A DNA stretch of 64,000 bases, taken from contig SVDR01000001.1 in the NCBI GenBank assembly GCA_015057755.1, forward strand, positions 1 through 64,000, given 5' to 3'. The notes under the pieces were generated by a model that did not search any database, was not told where the DNA came from, and saw nothing but the letters and a program-made list of their open reading frames with translations. The stretch is from Lachnoclostridium sp. (GTDB lineage Bacteria > Bacillota_A > Clostridia > Lachnospirales > Lachnospiraceae). Of this stretch, positions 26,362 through 34,679 are shown piece after piece (the first letter of the stretch is position 1; each line of letters starts with the position of its first letter). The position numbers and the translations under genes were made by a program.

Positions 26362-28814
26362 CAGCCTTCCCTCCCTGTTACCATAAGATGAGGCAGCAGC
26401 AATGTGCTTCCCGCTGTTTGGCTCTCGCCAACCGTATATTTGACTGTCACACTGTTTTTCTGAGTCAGATACGGACGAAGCTCCTCTACCGTAAAATGAA
26501 CTTTCGACAGATCGACCCTGTCATACATTCTCGTTGTCTGGTTGTAAAAATATGCCGCACCATCAAACTTCTTCAGATAATAATACTCCGGCTCTTCCAG
26601 GAATCGCTCCGATACCGGAAGGAATGAAATCTGCTCGACGTTAAGCTCTTCGCCCAGAAAGTACTCCACTGCGATCGGCTCAGTTCCGTACATAGAAAGT
26701 CCGTCTCCATAAATCACACCGCTTCCGGATGTAACTTCCGGATCATATTTTAATGCACTTCGATAAACGACCTCTTCTTCTCCGGAAGAAACAGAAATAT
26801 TTGCCGCATAGAGCGTCACACCATCGGCGGACTGCTCCCGTATCGCGCTGTCACTGAGAATTCCTCCGTCCGGACCGATCGCCAGAAGGCAGGCTTCCGA
26901 AGTGTACTTATAAAATTCATTTCCAAGATAATGCGAATACAGATTGCTCCGGCTTCGATCCTCCAGATATTCGCTGTCGGAAATTTCTTCGTCTGCATCA
27001 GCACCGATGACCGCAGAAGCAGCCACATAAGACATGCTGACCGGCCAAACCAGCAATTCCTCCTCGTCCAAATTCAGAACGGCTCCGGACTCCATGTCTC
27101 CGATCATATACATCTGACCATACAAGATAAGTGCCGCATCTTCCAGCGCAAACGGAAAATGATTTTCGATCGTTCCGGAGAGTTTTCCGTCATACCACTC
27201 CAGTTTTCCGGAAATATTTCCCTGAGAAACCAGATCTCCTTTTTTCGTCACTTTAAAAAATTTCGGTTCAAACGCTTTCGACTTCTTTGTAAAGACCGTC
27301 GTTCCCTGACGGTCCTCGCGGATTCTTACTGTTCCGTCTTTTTCCGGTTGAAAATCCTCGATCTCCTGTTCATTGTACCGGCTGGTCCTCGTCAGGGCAG
27401 TCACGTCATACGCAGTTGGAACTGTCATGGACAATGACCGGCTGTCCGGAGTTTGAACGCTCAGATAAGAGGTCTCCTCAACATGAACACCATCAATCTC
27501 AAGAATTGACGCAACATGGAAAAACTGTGATGTGAATCTTGTTCCCACACCTAAGACATATACGATACAGGAAACTGCAATGGAGGAAGCCAGCACAGTT
27601 GTACCGTAAATGCGGCTCATATCCTTTTTCTTCAAAAACAGATACAGACCCGGACCTACCAAAACAATATAGGCAACGATCACCAGCGAATATACTCCAA
27701 GATTCGGAAGGCGGTCTGCGCTTCCGGTATTAACCAGACTGTACGCATTCCAATATTCCTCGTCCGATCCATAAGAACTATAGTAATACAAATTGGAAAC
27801 TTCATCTTCACCCAGCACGGTTGTCAACATGCTCGCCACATAGTTCGGATTCTTTTCCACAAATTCTGTGATCTCATCCAGGCAATAACTGAAAATGCCA
27901 ATCTTTCCGCTGCCGCGTGTTACCGCAGTCAGTAACGGGATCCCGTCGCTTTCCTCTATCACCATACCGTTTGGAATGACAAGATCTGCATACGCCATAT
28001 TTACTTCCGCATCACCCGGCGCGCGCTCTGCATATTCCGTTCCAAGATTTACATTCTCATAAAAGATGCCTCCGATCGGAAGCTCCACAAGCCCATCCGC
28101 AAGTGAACCGAGTGTGCTGTATACGGTCGCACCCGTACCGATCAGCAAAGTTCCTCCATTCTCAACCCACGTTTTCACTGCCTCTATCTGAGTTTCCGAA
28201 AGGCGGTCTGTTTCATAATGAGATATGACCAGAAGATCCAGCAGTTCCAGCCCCTTTGCATCTTCTGGAATCGTTTGTTCATCCAGAACAAGCATCCGGG
28301 ACTGAACCATTCCGTAATTCAGGCTGACCTCATCCAGATATGCCAACTGCTCCGCACGGTCAGAAAGCACGCCGATCAGCAGACGGCCTGTATTTCTCGC
28401 AACATCAAAACTCATCGTCTGGCTTAAAATGGTTTCCCCATTATTTTTCTTTAAGATCACATGAATGTCATTGCTGCGCTGTCCGAGCGGAACATATAAT
28501 TCCATCTGCTTTGTCTCCGCAACCGCAATCTCCACCAGATACTGATATTCATAAACCTCTTTTCCCTCTTCGGTTCCATTTTCCAGTGTCTGAACCGCAA
28601 GGATTCCTTCAAACGGTTCGGATTCCTGATTATAAAGGCTCACGGAAACGGGAACATGGACTCCCATCTTCCCAATTTCTCCATAAATAGAAGAGACCTC
28701 CATCGATACAGGAGGTCCGTTCTTTGCAGCTGCATAGCCGGTCAGGCTGCAGCAAAAAAGCGTAAGAATCAGTGAAAAGATCACTGCATAGTTTCGTTTA
28801 CTCATGTTTTTCAT
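26361..28814 (-). CDS. 817-aa membrane protein with large extracytoplasmic domains, ABC partner
   Basis: I do not recognise a named family. Signal peptide at about 8-29. Residues 35-140 are a beta-rich domain outside the cell; 143-330 contain a Rossmann-like segment (LLIGVLSDRAEQLAYLDEV, ELLDLLVISHY, NGGTLLIGTGA) resembling class I glutamine-amidotransferase folds without an obvious catalytic Cys. Two membrane helices lie at about 372-394 and 402-424, followed by about 390 mostly beta residues outside. The layout recalls the GldG-type auxiliary subunit of ABC-2 exporters. It overlaps the kinase gene by 4 bases and the ATPase by 1, so it belongs to the same machine. Confidence 0.8.
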   Translation of the reverse strand: MKNMSKRNYAVIFSLILTLFCCSLTGYAAAKNGPPVSMEVSSIYGEIGKMGVHVPVSVSLYNQESEPFEGILAVQTLENGTEEGKEVYEYQYLVEIAVAETKQMELYVPLGQRSNDIHVILKKNNGETILSQTMSFDVARNTGRLLIGVLSDRAEQLAYLDEVSLNYGMVQSRMLVLDEQTIPEDAKGLELLDLLVISHYETDRLSETQIEAVKTWVENGGTLLIGTGATVYSTLGSLADGLVELPIGGIFYENVNLGTEYAERAPGDAEVNMAYADLVIPNGMVIEESDGIPLLTAVTRGSGKIGIFSYCLDEITEFVEKNPNYVASMLTTVLGEDEVSNLYYYSSYGSDEEYWNAYSLVNTGSADRLPNLGVYSLVIVAYIVLVGPGLYLFLKKKDMSRIYGTTVLASSIAVSCIVYVLGVGTRFTSQFFHVASILEIDGVHVEETSYLSVQTPDSRSLSMTVPTAYDVTALTRTSRYNEQEIEDFQPEKDGTVRIREDRQGTTVFTKKSKAFEPKFFKVTKKGDLVSQGNISGKLEWYDGKLSGTIENHFPFALEDAALILYGQMYMIGDMESGAVLNLDEEELLVWPVSMSYVAASAVIGADADEEISDSEYLEDRSRSNLYSHYLGNEFYKYTSEACLLAIGPDGGILSDSAIREQSADGVTLYAANISVSSGEEEVVYRSALKYDPEVTSGSGVIYGDGLSMYGTEPIAVEYFLGEELNVEQISFLPVSERFLEEPEYYYLKKFDGAAYFYNQTTRMYDRVDLSKVHFTVEELRPYLTQKNSVTVKYTVGESQTAGSTLLLPHLMVTGREG

Positions 28815-29941
28815 CCTATCGCTCTGAAATTCTCCCTGTTTACGTCAAAATTTACTTGTAATTTTACCGTAAAGACGGTTCCGTTCAGGTCGCTGGCGAC
28901 CGAAATCGTACCGCCGTGCATATCTACGATATTCTTCGCAATGGCAAGCCCCAGACCGGTTCCTCCCGTCTGTGTGGAACGTGACTGCTCCACCCGGTAA
29001 AATTTATTGAAAATAAACGGAAGTTCATCTGCCGGGATCACATGTCCATAGTTGGTCACAGAAATCGTAACGATCTCTTCCTCTGCAAATACATTGACCA
29101 GAACTTTCTTTCCGTCTGCACCATATTTGATCGCGTTGTTAATCAGATTGTCAAACAGTCTCGCCAGAAGATTTCCGTCTGCCGTGATCGTCTTTGCAGG
29201 AACATTGCTGACCAGTTCATAAACCAGATCCTTCTCCGCAAAACTCGGATAGAATTCCTCCAAAAGCTGGCCAAGAAGCTTAACAATGTCTACGGTTCCC
29301 ACATTCATGGATACCTTGCCTACTTTTGTGAATCCAAACAGATCCTCGATCAGTTTTTCCAAACGTTTTGCCTTGGTATATACGATTTCGATGTACTTCT
29401 GCTGCATTTCCTGCGGAAGCGGAATTCCCTTGGAAAGCAGTTCCAGATATCCGATAATGGAAGTCAGCGGAGTTCTGAGGTCATGAGCCACATTGGTGAT
29501 CAGCTCATTTTTCGTACGTTCAGATTCTCTCTCCTTATCCATCAGCTCGCGGATCTCCTCCTCCATGCGATTCAGATTCGCTGCGATCATCGAGAACTCA
29601 TCGTCTCCCAAAACTTCGATTTCCGTATTCAGATCACCTTCGGAAATATTTTGCACTGCACTGGCAATCTTTCCGATATATTTCAAAGACTTTCTCTGGA
29701 GGAGCAGAAACGTAAAGGAAAAGATCATAATTCCAAAGATCACATAAAGGATCGTTGTAACCGTTCCCATGCGGAAAATCCCCGTAAACGGAGCAAGGCT
29801 GCTTCCCGATTCCATCAGATATGTAACGAGCATATCGATATTGGTTATTAAGAACACTTCAATCAGGCAGGCAATCAACATGCTGTACAAAATGTTCGAG
29901 ATTACCTGCGTATAGAAGCGCCCGCCGATATTATTTTTCAA
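28811..29941 (-). CDS. sensor histidine kinase, two membrane helices and short outer loop
   Basis: 376 residues. Membrane helices at about 15-38 and 57-82 leave only about 20 residues outside, then HAMP (83-135), HisKA with His153 in VAHDLRTPLTSIIGYL, and the ATPase domain with N-box LFDNLINNAIKYG and GGTGLGLAIAKN. The tiny outer loop suggests sensing inside the membrane or through the neighbouring transporter, as in BceS-like kinases; the catalytic part is VanS-like. The start is TTG at 29941, overlapping the response-regulator stop by 11 bases. Confidence 0.92.
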   Translation of the reverse strand: MKNNIGGRFYTQVISNILYSMLIACLIEVFLITNIDMLVTYLMESGSSLAPFTGIFRMGTVTTILYVIFGIMIFSFTFLLLQRKSLKYIGKIASAVQNISEGDLNTEIEVLGDDEFSMIAANLNRMEEEIRELMDKERESERTKNELITNVAHDLRTPLTSIIGYLELLSKGIPLPQEMQQKYIEIVYTKAKRLEKLIEDLFGFTKVGKVSMNVGTVDIVKLLGQLLEEFYPSFAEKDLVYELVSNVPAKTITADGNLLARLFDNLINNAIKYGADGKKVLVNVFAEEEIVTISVTNYGHVIPADELPFIFNKFYRVEQSRSTQTGGTGLGLAIAKNIVDMHGGTISVASDLNGTVFTVKLQVNFDVNRENFRAIG

Positions 29942-30635
29942 TTTTGTATCCTACTCCCCATACTGTAGTGATAATCTTATTCTGTCTTGTATCTTCTTTC
30001 ATCTTACCGCGAAGACGACGGATATGTACCATAACGGTGTTGTTGGCCTCGTAAACCTTTTCATTCCAAACCTTTTCGAAGATCTCATCGGTGCTGAAAA
30101 CACGGCCCGGATTGGATGCCAGCAGATAAAGGATCTCAAATTCGATCGGTGTCAGCTTGATCTCTTCTCCGTAAACCACCACTTTGTGATTGTCCTTATT
30201 AATAGAAAGTCCACGGATATTGATTTCATTTTTGGATGTCTGCACCTGATTACTGTTTGGATTGAGCTGTGTGTAACGTCTCAGCTGAGATTTCACACGG
30301 GCAGTCAGTTCCAGCGGATTGAACGGCTTCACCATATAATCGTCCGCACCGGTTCCAAGTCCCAGGATCTTATCCAGGTCTGTGGACTTCGCACTTACCA
30401 TGATGATCGGAATGTTGCTGGTCTCACGGATCCGTCTGCACATCTCCATACCATCCATTCCCGGCATCATAATATCCAGAAGCACAAGATGAATGTCTTC
30501 TTTCTCGATCAGCTCCAGTCCATCCAGAGCATTATTCGCTTTAAATACTTTATAGCCGTCACTGACAAGATAGATTTCTACCAGGTCGGCAATTTCTTTC
30601 TCATCATCTACCACAAGAATATTAATCTGCTCCAT
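29931..30635 (-). CDS. OmpR/VanR-family response regulator
   Basis: 234 residues: receiver domain with Asp10/Asp11, phosphoacceptor Asp54 in LLDIMMPGMDG, Ser81 and Lys103 in MVKPFNP; winged-helix domain from about 135 with the ARVKSQLRRY linker and TVMVHIRRLRGKM recognition helix. ATG at 30635 (AGGAGG nine bases upstream) is preferred over an extension to 30680. It heads the operon of kinase, 817-aa protein, ABC exporter, nfo, zinc-ribbon and TPM genes. A pair of direct repeats 150 bases upstream is a plausible self-binding site. Confidence 0.94.
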   Translation of the reverse strand: MEQINILVVDDEKEIADLVEIYLVSDGYKVFKANNALDGLELIEKEDIHLVLLDIMMPGMDGMEMCRRIRETSNIPIIMVSAKSTDLDKILGLGTGADDYMVKPFNPLELTARVKSQLRRYTQLNPNSNQVQTSKNEINIRGLSINKDNHKVVVYGEEIKLTPIEFEILYLLASNPGRVFSTDEIFEKVWNEKVYEANNTVMVHIRRLRGKMKEDTRQNKIITTVWGVGYKIEK

Positions 30636-30776
30636 AACGGTCCTCCTGTTTATCTTATATTCGTAATTCTCAGTCTTCATTCCGAAAACTCAGGGGCATA
30701 CTCCCCCAATCTTGACATAATCATACCATATTTCGACCGTTTTTTCCTTACTTTTTTCATAATAATTTCTGGAAAG

Positions 30777-30796
30777 TTCTGACAGTTTTCTGACAG
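30777..30796. promoter_or_regulatory. direct repeats with 11-base period upstream of the response-regulator operon
   Basis: TTCTGACAG occurs at 30777-30785 and again at 30788-30796 (CTGTCAGAA on the minus strand), exactly 11 bases apart, the spacing at which OmpR-family regulators bind. TATTAT follows about 15 bases downstream on the minus strand as a possible -10 box. Confidence 0.5.
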
Positions 30797-30809
30797 AGTG
30801 GACTATCGC

Positions 30810-31472
30810 CTATAATTCCTCTAAAAATGTTTTTAAAGTCTCTGCAATAATTCTGTGACCTGCATCATTAAAATGCAGCCCCTCCGCTGTGTATGTCTGA
30901 CAGTCGTCCGGATCATTGGGATCGATCGGTAATTTTTCAAACAGATTCAACACCGGAACACCGTGCAATGCGGCAATTTCTTCGATCGCACGTACATATT
31001 TGATCAGTGGATAACCAGGCACATGTTTGTGCAGACTGGCAGACGGTTTCCCGTCATTCAGGCAATGAGCCGGTGTCATAAACACAACCTTTGCCTTCGG
31101 ATATGTCTCATGTAAAAAGCTAAGCAGAAAATCCACGCTTCCACAGAATGTCTCTCGCGTTTTATCTCCGATCTCACCAAACGGAGCATCTCCGTGATAA
31201 TAATCGTTTACGCCGCCGTAAACGACAATAATATCTGCGTCCGGATACAGGTCATAAGCACGGCCGCAGAAATTCAAATCCCATCTTGCCTTTTCACTCG
31301 GTTTATACTGATGAGCAATACGGGTTCCTCCGATTCCATAATTATAGACTGCCTGCAAACCACACAAACGTTTCAATACATTGTCATAGCGATTGTTCGG
31401 AATGTCCTCTACACTATGACCTTCTGTAATACTGTCACCTAAAAAATCGATTATCTTTCCTTTCAGTTCCAT
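30810..31472 (-). CDS. SGNH/GDSL-family hydrolase
   Basis: 220-residue cytosolic-looking esterase or deacetylase. Block I is DFLGDSITEGHS (Ser14), the oxyanion Gly lies in YGIGGTR, block III is YGGVNDYY and the catalytic Asp/His are in GLHFNDAGHRI. No signal peptide is present. AGGAGG precedes the ATG. It is flanked by the response-regulator unit and the mobA trio in the same direction but with clear gaps. Substrate unknown; carbohydrate O-deacetylation is common in this group. Confidence 0.87.
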   Translation of the reverse strand: MELKGKIIDFLGDSITEGHSVEDIPNNRYDNVLKRLCGLQAVYNYGIGGTRIAHQYKPSEKARWDLNFCGRAYDLYPDADIIVVYGGVNDYYHGDAPFGEIGDKTRETFCGSVDFLLSFLHETYPKAKVVFMTPAHCLNDGKPSASLHKHVPGYPLIKYVRAIEEIAALHGVPVLNLFEKLPIDPNDPDDCQTYTAEGLHFNDAGHRIIAETLKTFLEEL

Positions 31473-31498
31473 ACGCAGCCTCCTTGTATATATATTTT

Positions 31499-31948
31499 CT
31501 ACTCCACCACGATCTGCACCACATCGGATACGCTTCGTTTGCTGTTGGCATCTCCGAACACCACCAGGCGGAGTTCATTTTCTTCATCATAAAGCAAAAA
31601 TGCTTTTGTTCTATCCTTCACTTCATCTGCAGAAATTTCTGCACTGTAAGAATCACCGGAAATCACTTTGACAACTTCATAATCTGTGATCTCCGCCAGG
31701 GCGAGTACATCTTTGACTGCAATTCCCGGCCCATTTACCGGAATCTCCTCGCCTCTTCCATTCACACGGATACCGTTCACCTGCTCAAAAGCAAATTTAG
31801 AAATATCCATTTTGATCTCTTTTTCTCCGGCAGTTAATTGAATGGTTCCCTCCGGAACAGCTTTTCTTGTATTTAAATGAAGAGCTGCTGCCAGAATTGT
31901 AAACAGTACTAATACTATTATCAATATTTTGACTCTATGCTTTTTCAT
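31499..31948 (-). CDS. membrane-anchored protein with a molybdopterin-oxidoreductase-like domain
   Basis: 149 residues: one N-terminal anchor (about 8-26) and an outer domain. The block VKDVLALAEITDYEVVKVIS then GDSYSAEISADEV resembles the sulfite-oxidase/Oxidored_molyb fold, where it lines the cofactor pocket, but the Mo-ligand cysteine and most of the domain are missing. It overlaps the ECF-like gene as ATGA and follows mobA, so a molybdenum-cofactor link is supported by context. It might bind a cofactor or peptide without catalysis. Family assignment is tentative. Confidence 0.6.
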   Translation of the reverse strand: MKKHRVKILIIVLVLFTILAAALHLNTRKAVPEGTIQLTAGEKEIKMDISKFAFEQVNGIRVNGRGEEIPVNGPGIAVKDVLALAEITDYEVVKVISGDSYSAEISADEVKDRTKAFLLYDEENELRLVVFGDANSKRSVSDVVQIVVE

Positions 31949-32523
31949 AATAAAGGGGCCTTTCGTTTATTCACAATTCCAGAACGCTCCAGTTTTTCCG
32001 CAATCAGCACTCCAAGGAAACCATAAATCACCCCACTAATCGCAGAAACACACAAATACAGAAACAACACCGGTCCCCACAAGCGGAAAACAATGATATT
32101 TGCTGTCACAGAAGCCATTACTGCAGCCAGTGCATTGGAAAATACCATCCGTTCTGTCCGGTCAAAGCCGAAACAACGGCCGAGTCCATAGACCAGATCA
32201 ATCGCCACTCCCGGCACAAGATAACCAAGCGGTGCCAGAAGTCCCATACTTCCGATCCTTCCAAGGCACAGTGCCAGAAATCCCTGCACCATTCCCATCA
32301 GAGTACCGCAATATTTCCACGCATCATTATTCTGCCTTCCACCACGCACGACTTCCGCTGCTACAACCAGAAACATAATCGAAAATCCGGTGCTGATCCC
32401 GCCCGGAATGTGGAGAGCTTCTGTGATCACATTTGCCAGCGGATTGATTAATTTTTTCGTGAATAAACCAAGGACACAACATAAAGCCATGAAATTAAGA
32501 CTTGCTAATCTTGAATGCCTCAT
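31945..32523 (-). CDS. ECF-transporter S-component-like membrane protein
   Basis: 192 residues with about six hydrophobic helices. The opening SRLASLNFMALCCVLGLFTKK with ITEALHIPGGISTGFSIMFLVV is reminiscent of ECF S components of the YkoE/ThiW kind. No ECF ATPase or T component is adjacent; a shared group II ECF module elsewhere would be needed. It lies 12 bases after mobA and overlaps the 149-aa gene, suggesting uptake of a molybdenum-cofactor-related compound. That substrate is inference. Confidence 0.6.
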   Translation of the reverse strand: MRHSRLASLNFMALCCVLGLFTKKLINPLANVITEALHIPGGISTGFSIMFLVVAAEVVRGGRQNNDAWKYCGTLMGMVQGFLALCLGRIGSMGLLAPLGYLVPGVAIDLVYGLGRCFGFDRTERMVFSNALAAVMASVTANIIVFRLWGPVLFLYLCVSAISGVIYGFLGVLIAEKLERSGIVNKRKAPLL

Positions 32524-32535
32524 ATCCGAACTCCT

Positions 32536-33129
32536 TTACAACATGGAACGCATATCCATTTTCAGGATTTCATATTCTTGCGGCGTATTGATATTCGCCA
32601 GCTGATGTGCCTGTTCAGGCGAATTTATGCTCACATATTTTACCCGCAGTTTTTTAAGAGCTTCCATTACCCGGTTCCTATCCGAAATAATCTGCTCCTC
32701 CAGCACAGGAAGCGCAGACTTCCGGTATACACCGCAAAGAGGATGGATTTTCCCGTTCATTCCGACGGAAATCACAGCATCGTACGCATGATGCATTTCC
32801 CCGCAAAGTCTTCGGACCAGCTCACTTCTGATCAGAGGCATATCACACGTTACCACACACAATGCCTCCGATTCACAGATTGATAAAGCCACATGAAGCC
32901 CTCCGATAGGACCATGATCCGGATACTGATCCGGAATTACCTTCCATGCCTCTTCGATCTCCACTGATAATCCGCCATTGTTTCCTCTCGCAATGATGCG
33001 TTCCTCAAACCAGGAAAGCTCCTCTGCAATCTGCTCGATAAATTTTTTCTCCTCGTATTCCAGCAGGGCCTTGTCTGTTCCCATTCTGGAACTTTTTCCG
33101 CCTGCCAAAATTGCACAGCCAATCTTCAT
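32536..33129 (-). CDS. mobA: molybdenum cofactor guanylyltransferase MobA-like
   Basis: Transfers GMP to molybdopterin to make the dinucleotide cofactor. 197 residues begin with the nucleotide-binding motif AILAGGKSSRMGTDKALLEY (about 6-25), then DQYPDHGPIGGLH, the Mg-binding VTCDMPLI and a C-terminal NINTPQEYE motif shared by MobA proteins. The ribosome site is weak. It is first in a three-gene unit with an ECF-like protein and a molybdopterin-fold protein. No other Mo-cofactor synthesis gene is in the window. Confidence 0.88.
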   Translation of the reverse strand: MKIGCAILAGGKSSRMGTDKALLEYEEKKFIEQIAEELSWFEERIIARGNNGGLSVEIEEAWKVIPDQYPDHGPIGGLHVALSICESEALCVVTCDMPLIRSELVRRLCGEMHHAYDAVISVGMNGKIHPLCGVYRKSALPVLEEQIISDRNRVMEALKKLRVKYVSINSPEQAHQLANINTPQEYEILKMDMRSML

Positions 33130-33166
33130 TAAAAACGACTCTTTTCGCTTATTTCTTTTTTAAAAT

Positions 33167-33195
33167 ACCCGAAGAGCAGGGAGCGCTCTTCGGGT
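33167..33195 (-). terminator. terminator of the second M20 hydrolase gene
   Basis: Perfect 11-bp stem ACCCGAAGAGC (33167-33177) with GCTCTTCGGGT (33185-33195), followed on the minus strand by ATTTTAAAAAAG. Confidence 0.8.
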
Positions 33196-33212
33196 CAGGA
33201 AACGTCATCTGA

Positions 33213-34628
33213 TTACATTCTGGAAGCCGCCGGTTTTACCTCTGCCGGAATCGGGCACTGGTACGGCTTGCCGCCTGTTACCTCAAGGAACTCTGCCTTA
33301 GCAGCCTCGATAATAGCCGGGTTCTCAATTGCACGGATCGCTGCATCAGCAATAACTTCTGCTGCGTATGTCTGGCCTTTGTGAGCTACAGAAGACTTAC
33401 CCTGAGCAACCATCTGCCAGGAATGAGCCGGAGAACCTGCTGCATATGTAGCACCTACGAACTGAGCAGTCGGAGCGCAATAGCTTGCATCACCTACGTC
33501 GGAAGATCCCATAAAGTACTCATCACGATGCTGGTGCGGTACTACGAACTTATGCATCGGACCCTCTTCACGGATTCTCTTGAGTGTTGCATCTTTGATC
33601 TTCTTTGTAGCACAGGAAACACCAAGCTCAGACGCAAACTGCGCATCGCTGAATGTGTTTGTAAACTGCTGAGCGTAAGCCAGCTCTTCTTCTGTATACT
33701 CCGGAACACCAACCTTCTCCATGGATTCGTGGAGCAGATCCTCCAGAACGCTGTTAGAGATTACATTAGAGCATCCCTTATCAAAGATGATCTCAACATC
33801 TGTCTCTGTCATGAGCGCTGCACCTCTTGCAATCTTCTGTACACGCTCATAAAGTGCGAGAACTTTTTCTGTATTAATAGAACGGATCAGGTAAAGAACC
33901 GTTGCCTTCGCCTGAACTACGTTCGGAGAAATTCCGCCGGTATCGAGAACCGCATAGTGGATTCTGTCTGTGGACTCCATATGCTCACGCATATAGTTTA
34001 CGCCAACGTTCATCAGTTCAACTGCATCGAGCGCGGAACGTCCAAGGTGCGGAGAACCTGCTGCATGAGCTGTTGTACCTTTAAACTTGAAGTATACCTG
34101 ACAGTTCGCCTGGAAGGAACCGGTCATAACACCGTTTGCTCCGCCCGGATGCCAGGAAAGAATGATATCACAAATATTGAAGACACCGGCTCTTGCCATA
34201 TACGCCTTACCGGAACCTCCCTCTTCACCCGGACATCCAAAGAATACAACCGTACCCTCTTTGCCTGTCTCTTTGAAATAATCACGGATCATCATCGCTG
34301 CGCCAATGCCTGCAGTACCAAGCATATGGTGGCCGCATCCATGACCGCATGTTGTACCTTCACGCGCGATCTTCTCTGCCACATCTGCCTGCTGGCTCAT
34401 ACCGTCAAGAGCATCGAACTCGCCAAGGATACCGATCACCGGCTTTCCGTGACCAAATGTTGCTTTGTAAGCAGTCTCAATCTCTCCAAGACCGGTTTCT
34501 ACCTCAAAACCTTCCTCTTTTAAGAAATCAACCATTGCTTTTGCGGATTTGTGCTCTGCAAATTTCAGTTCTGCATAATCCCAGATCTGATCAGACAGAG
34601 CCGCAAGCTTTTCATGATATTTATGCAT
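33213..34628 (-). CDS. M20-family amidohydrolase, AbgB-like
   Basis: 471 residues. Metal-site segments: GILGEFDAL, TTCGHGCGHHMLGTAGIG, CPGEEGGSGKA, the dimerisation lid starting HAAGSPHLGRSALDAVEL, and a late SSDVGDASYCAP motif. This is the aminobenzoyl-glutamate utilisation AbgB type, usually cytosolic; the partner AbgA is not here. I use the ATG at 34628 with AGGAG eight bases upstream; the TTG at 34649 overlaps that site. It lies after ppk1 in the same direction but is probably separate. Confidence 0.87.
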   Translation of the reverse strand: MHKYHEKLAALSDQIWDYAELKFAEHKSAKAMVDFLKEEGFEVETGLGEIETAYKATFGHGKPVIGILGEFDALDGMSQQADVAEKIAREGTTCGHGCGHHMLGTAGIGAAMMIRDYFKETGKEGTVVFFGCPGEEGGSGKAYMARAGVFNICDIILSWHPGGANGVMTGSFQANCQVYFKFKGTTAHAAGSPHLGRSALDAVELMNVGVNYMREHMESTDRIHYAVLDTGGISPNVVQAKATVLYLIRSINTEKVLALYERVQKIARGAALMTETDVEIIFDKGCSNVISNSVLEDLLHESMEKVGVPEYTEEELAYAQQFTNTFSDAQFASELGVSCATKKIKDATLKRIREEGPMHKFVVPHQHRDEYFMGSSDVGDASYCAPTAQFVGATYAAGSPAHSWQMVAQGKSSVAHKGQTYAAEVIADAAIRAIENPAIIEAAKAEFLEVTGGKPYQCPIPAEVKPAASRM

Positions 34629-34679
34629 AATATATCTCCTTTCTATCAAAACACGCCCTCACTGACGTATTTCATTTAC

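Noticed and set aside
33381..34523. 380-codon plus-strand open frame opposite the second M20 gene
   Set aside because: Antisense shadow of a well-supported hydrolase gene; no recognisable domain or ribosome site.
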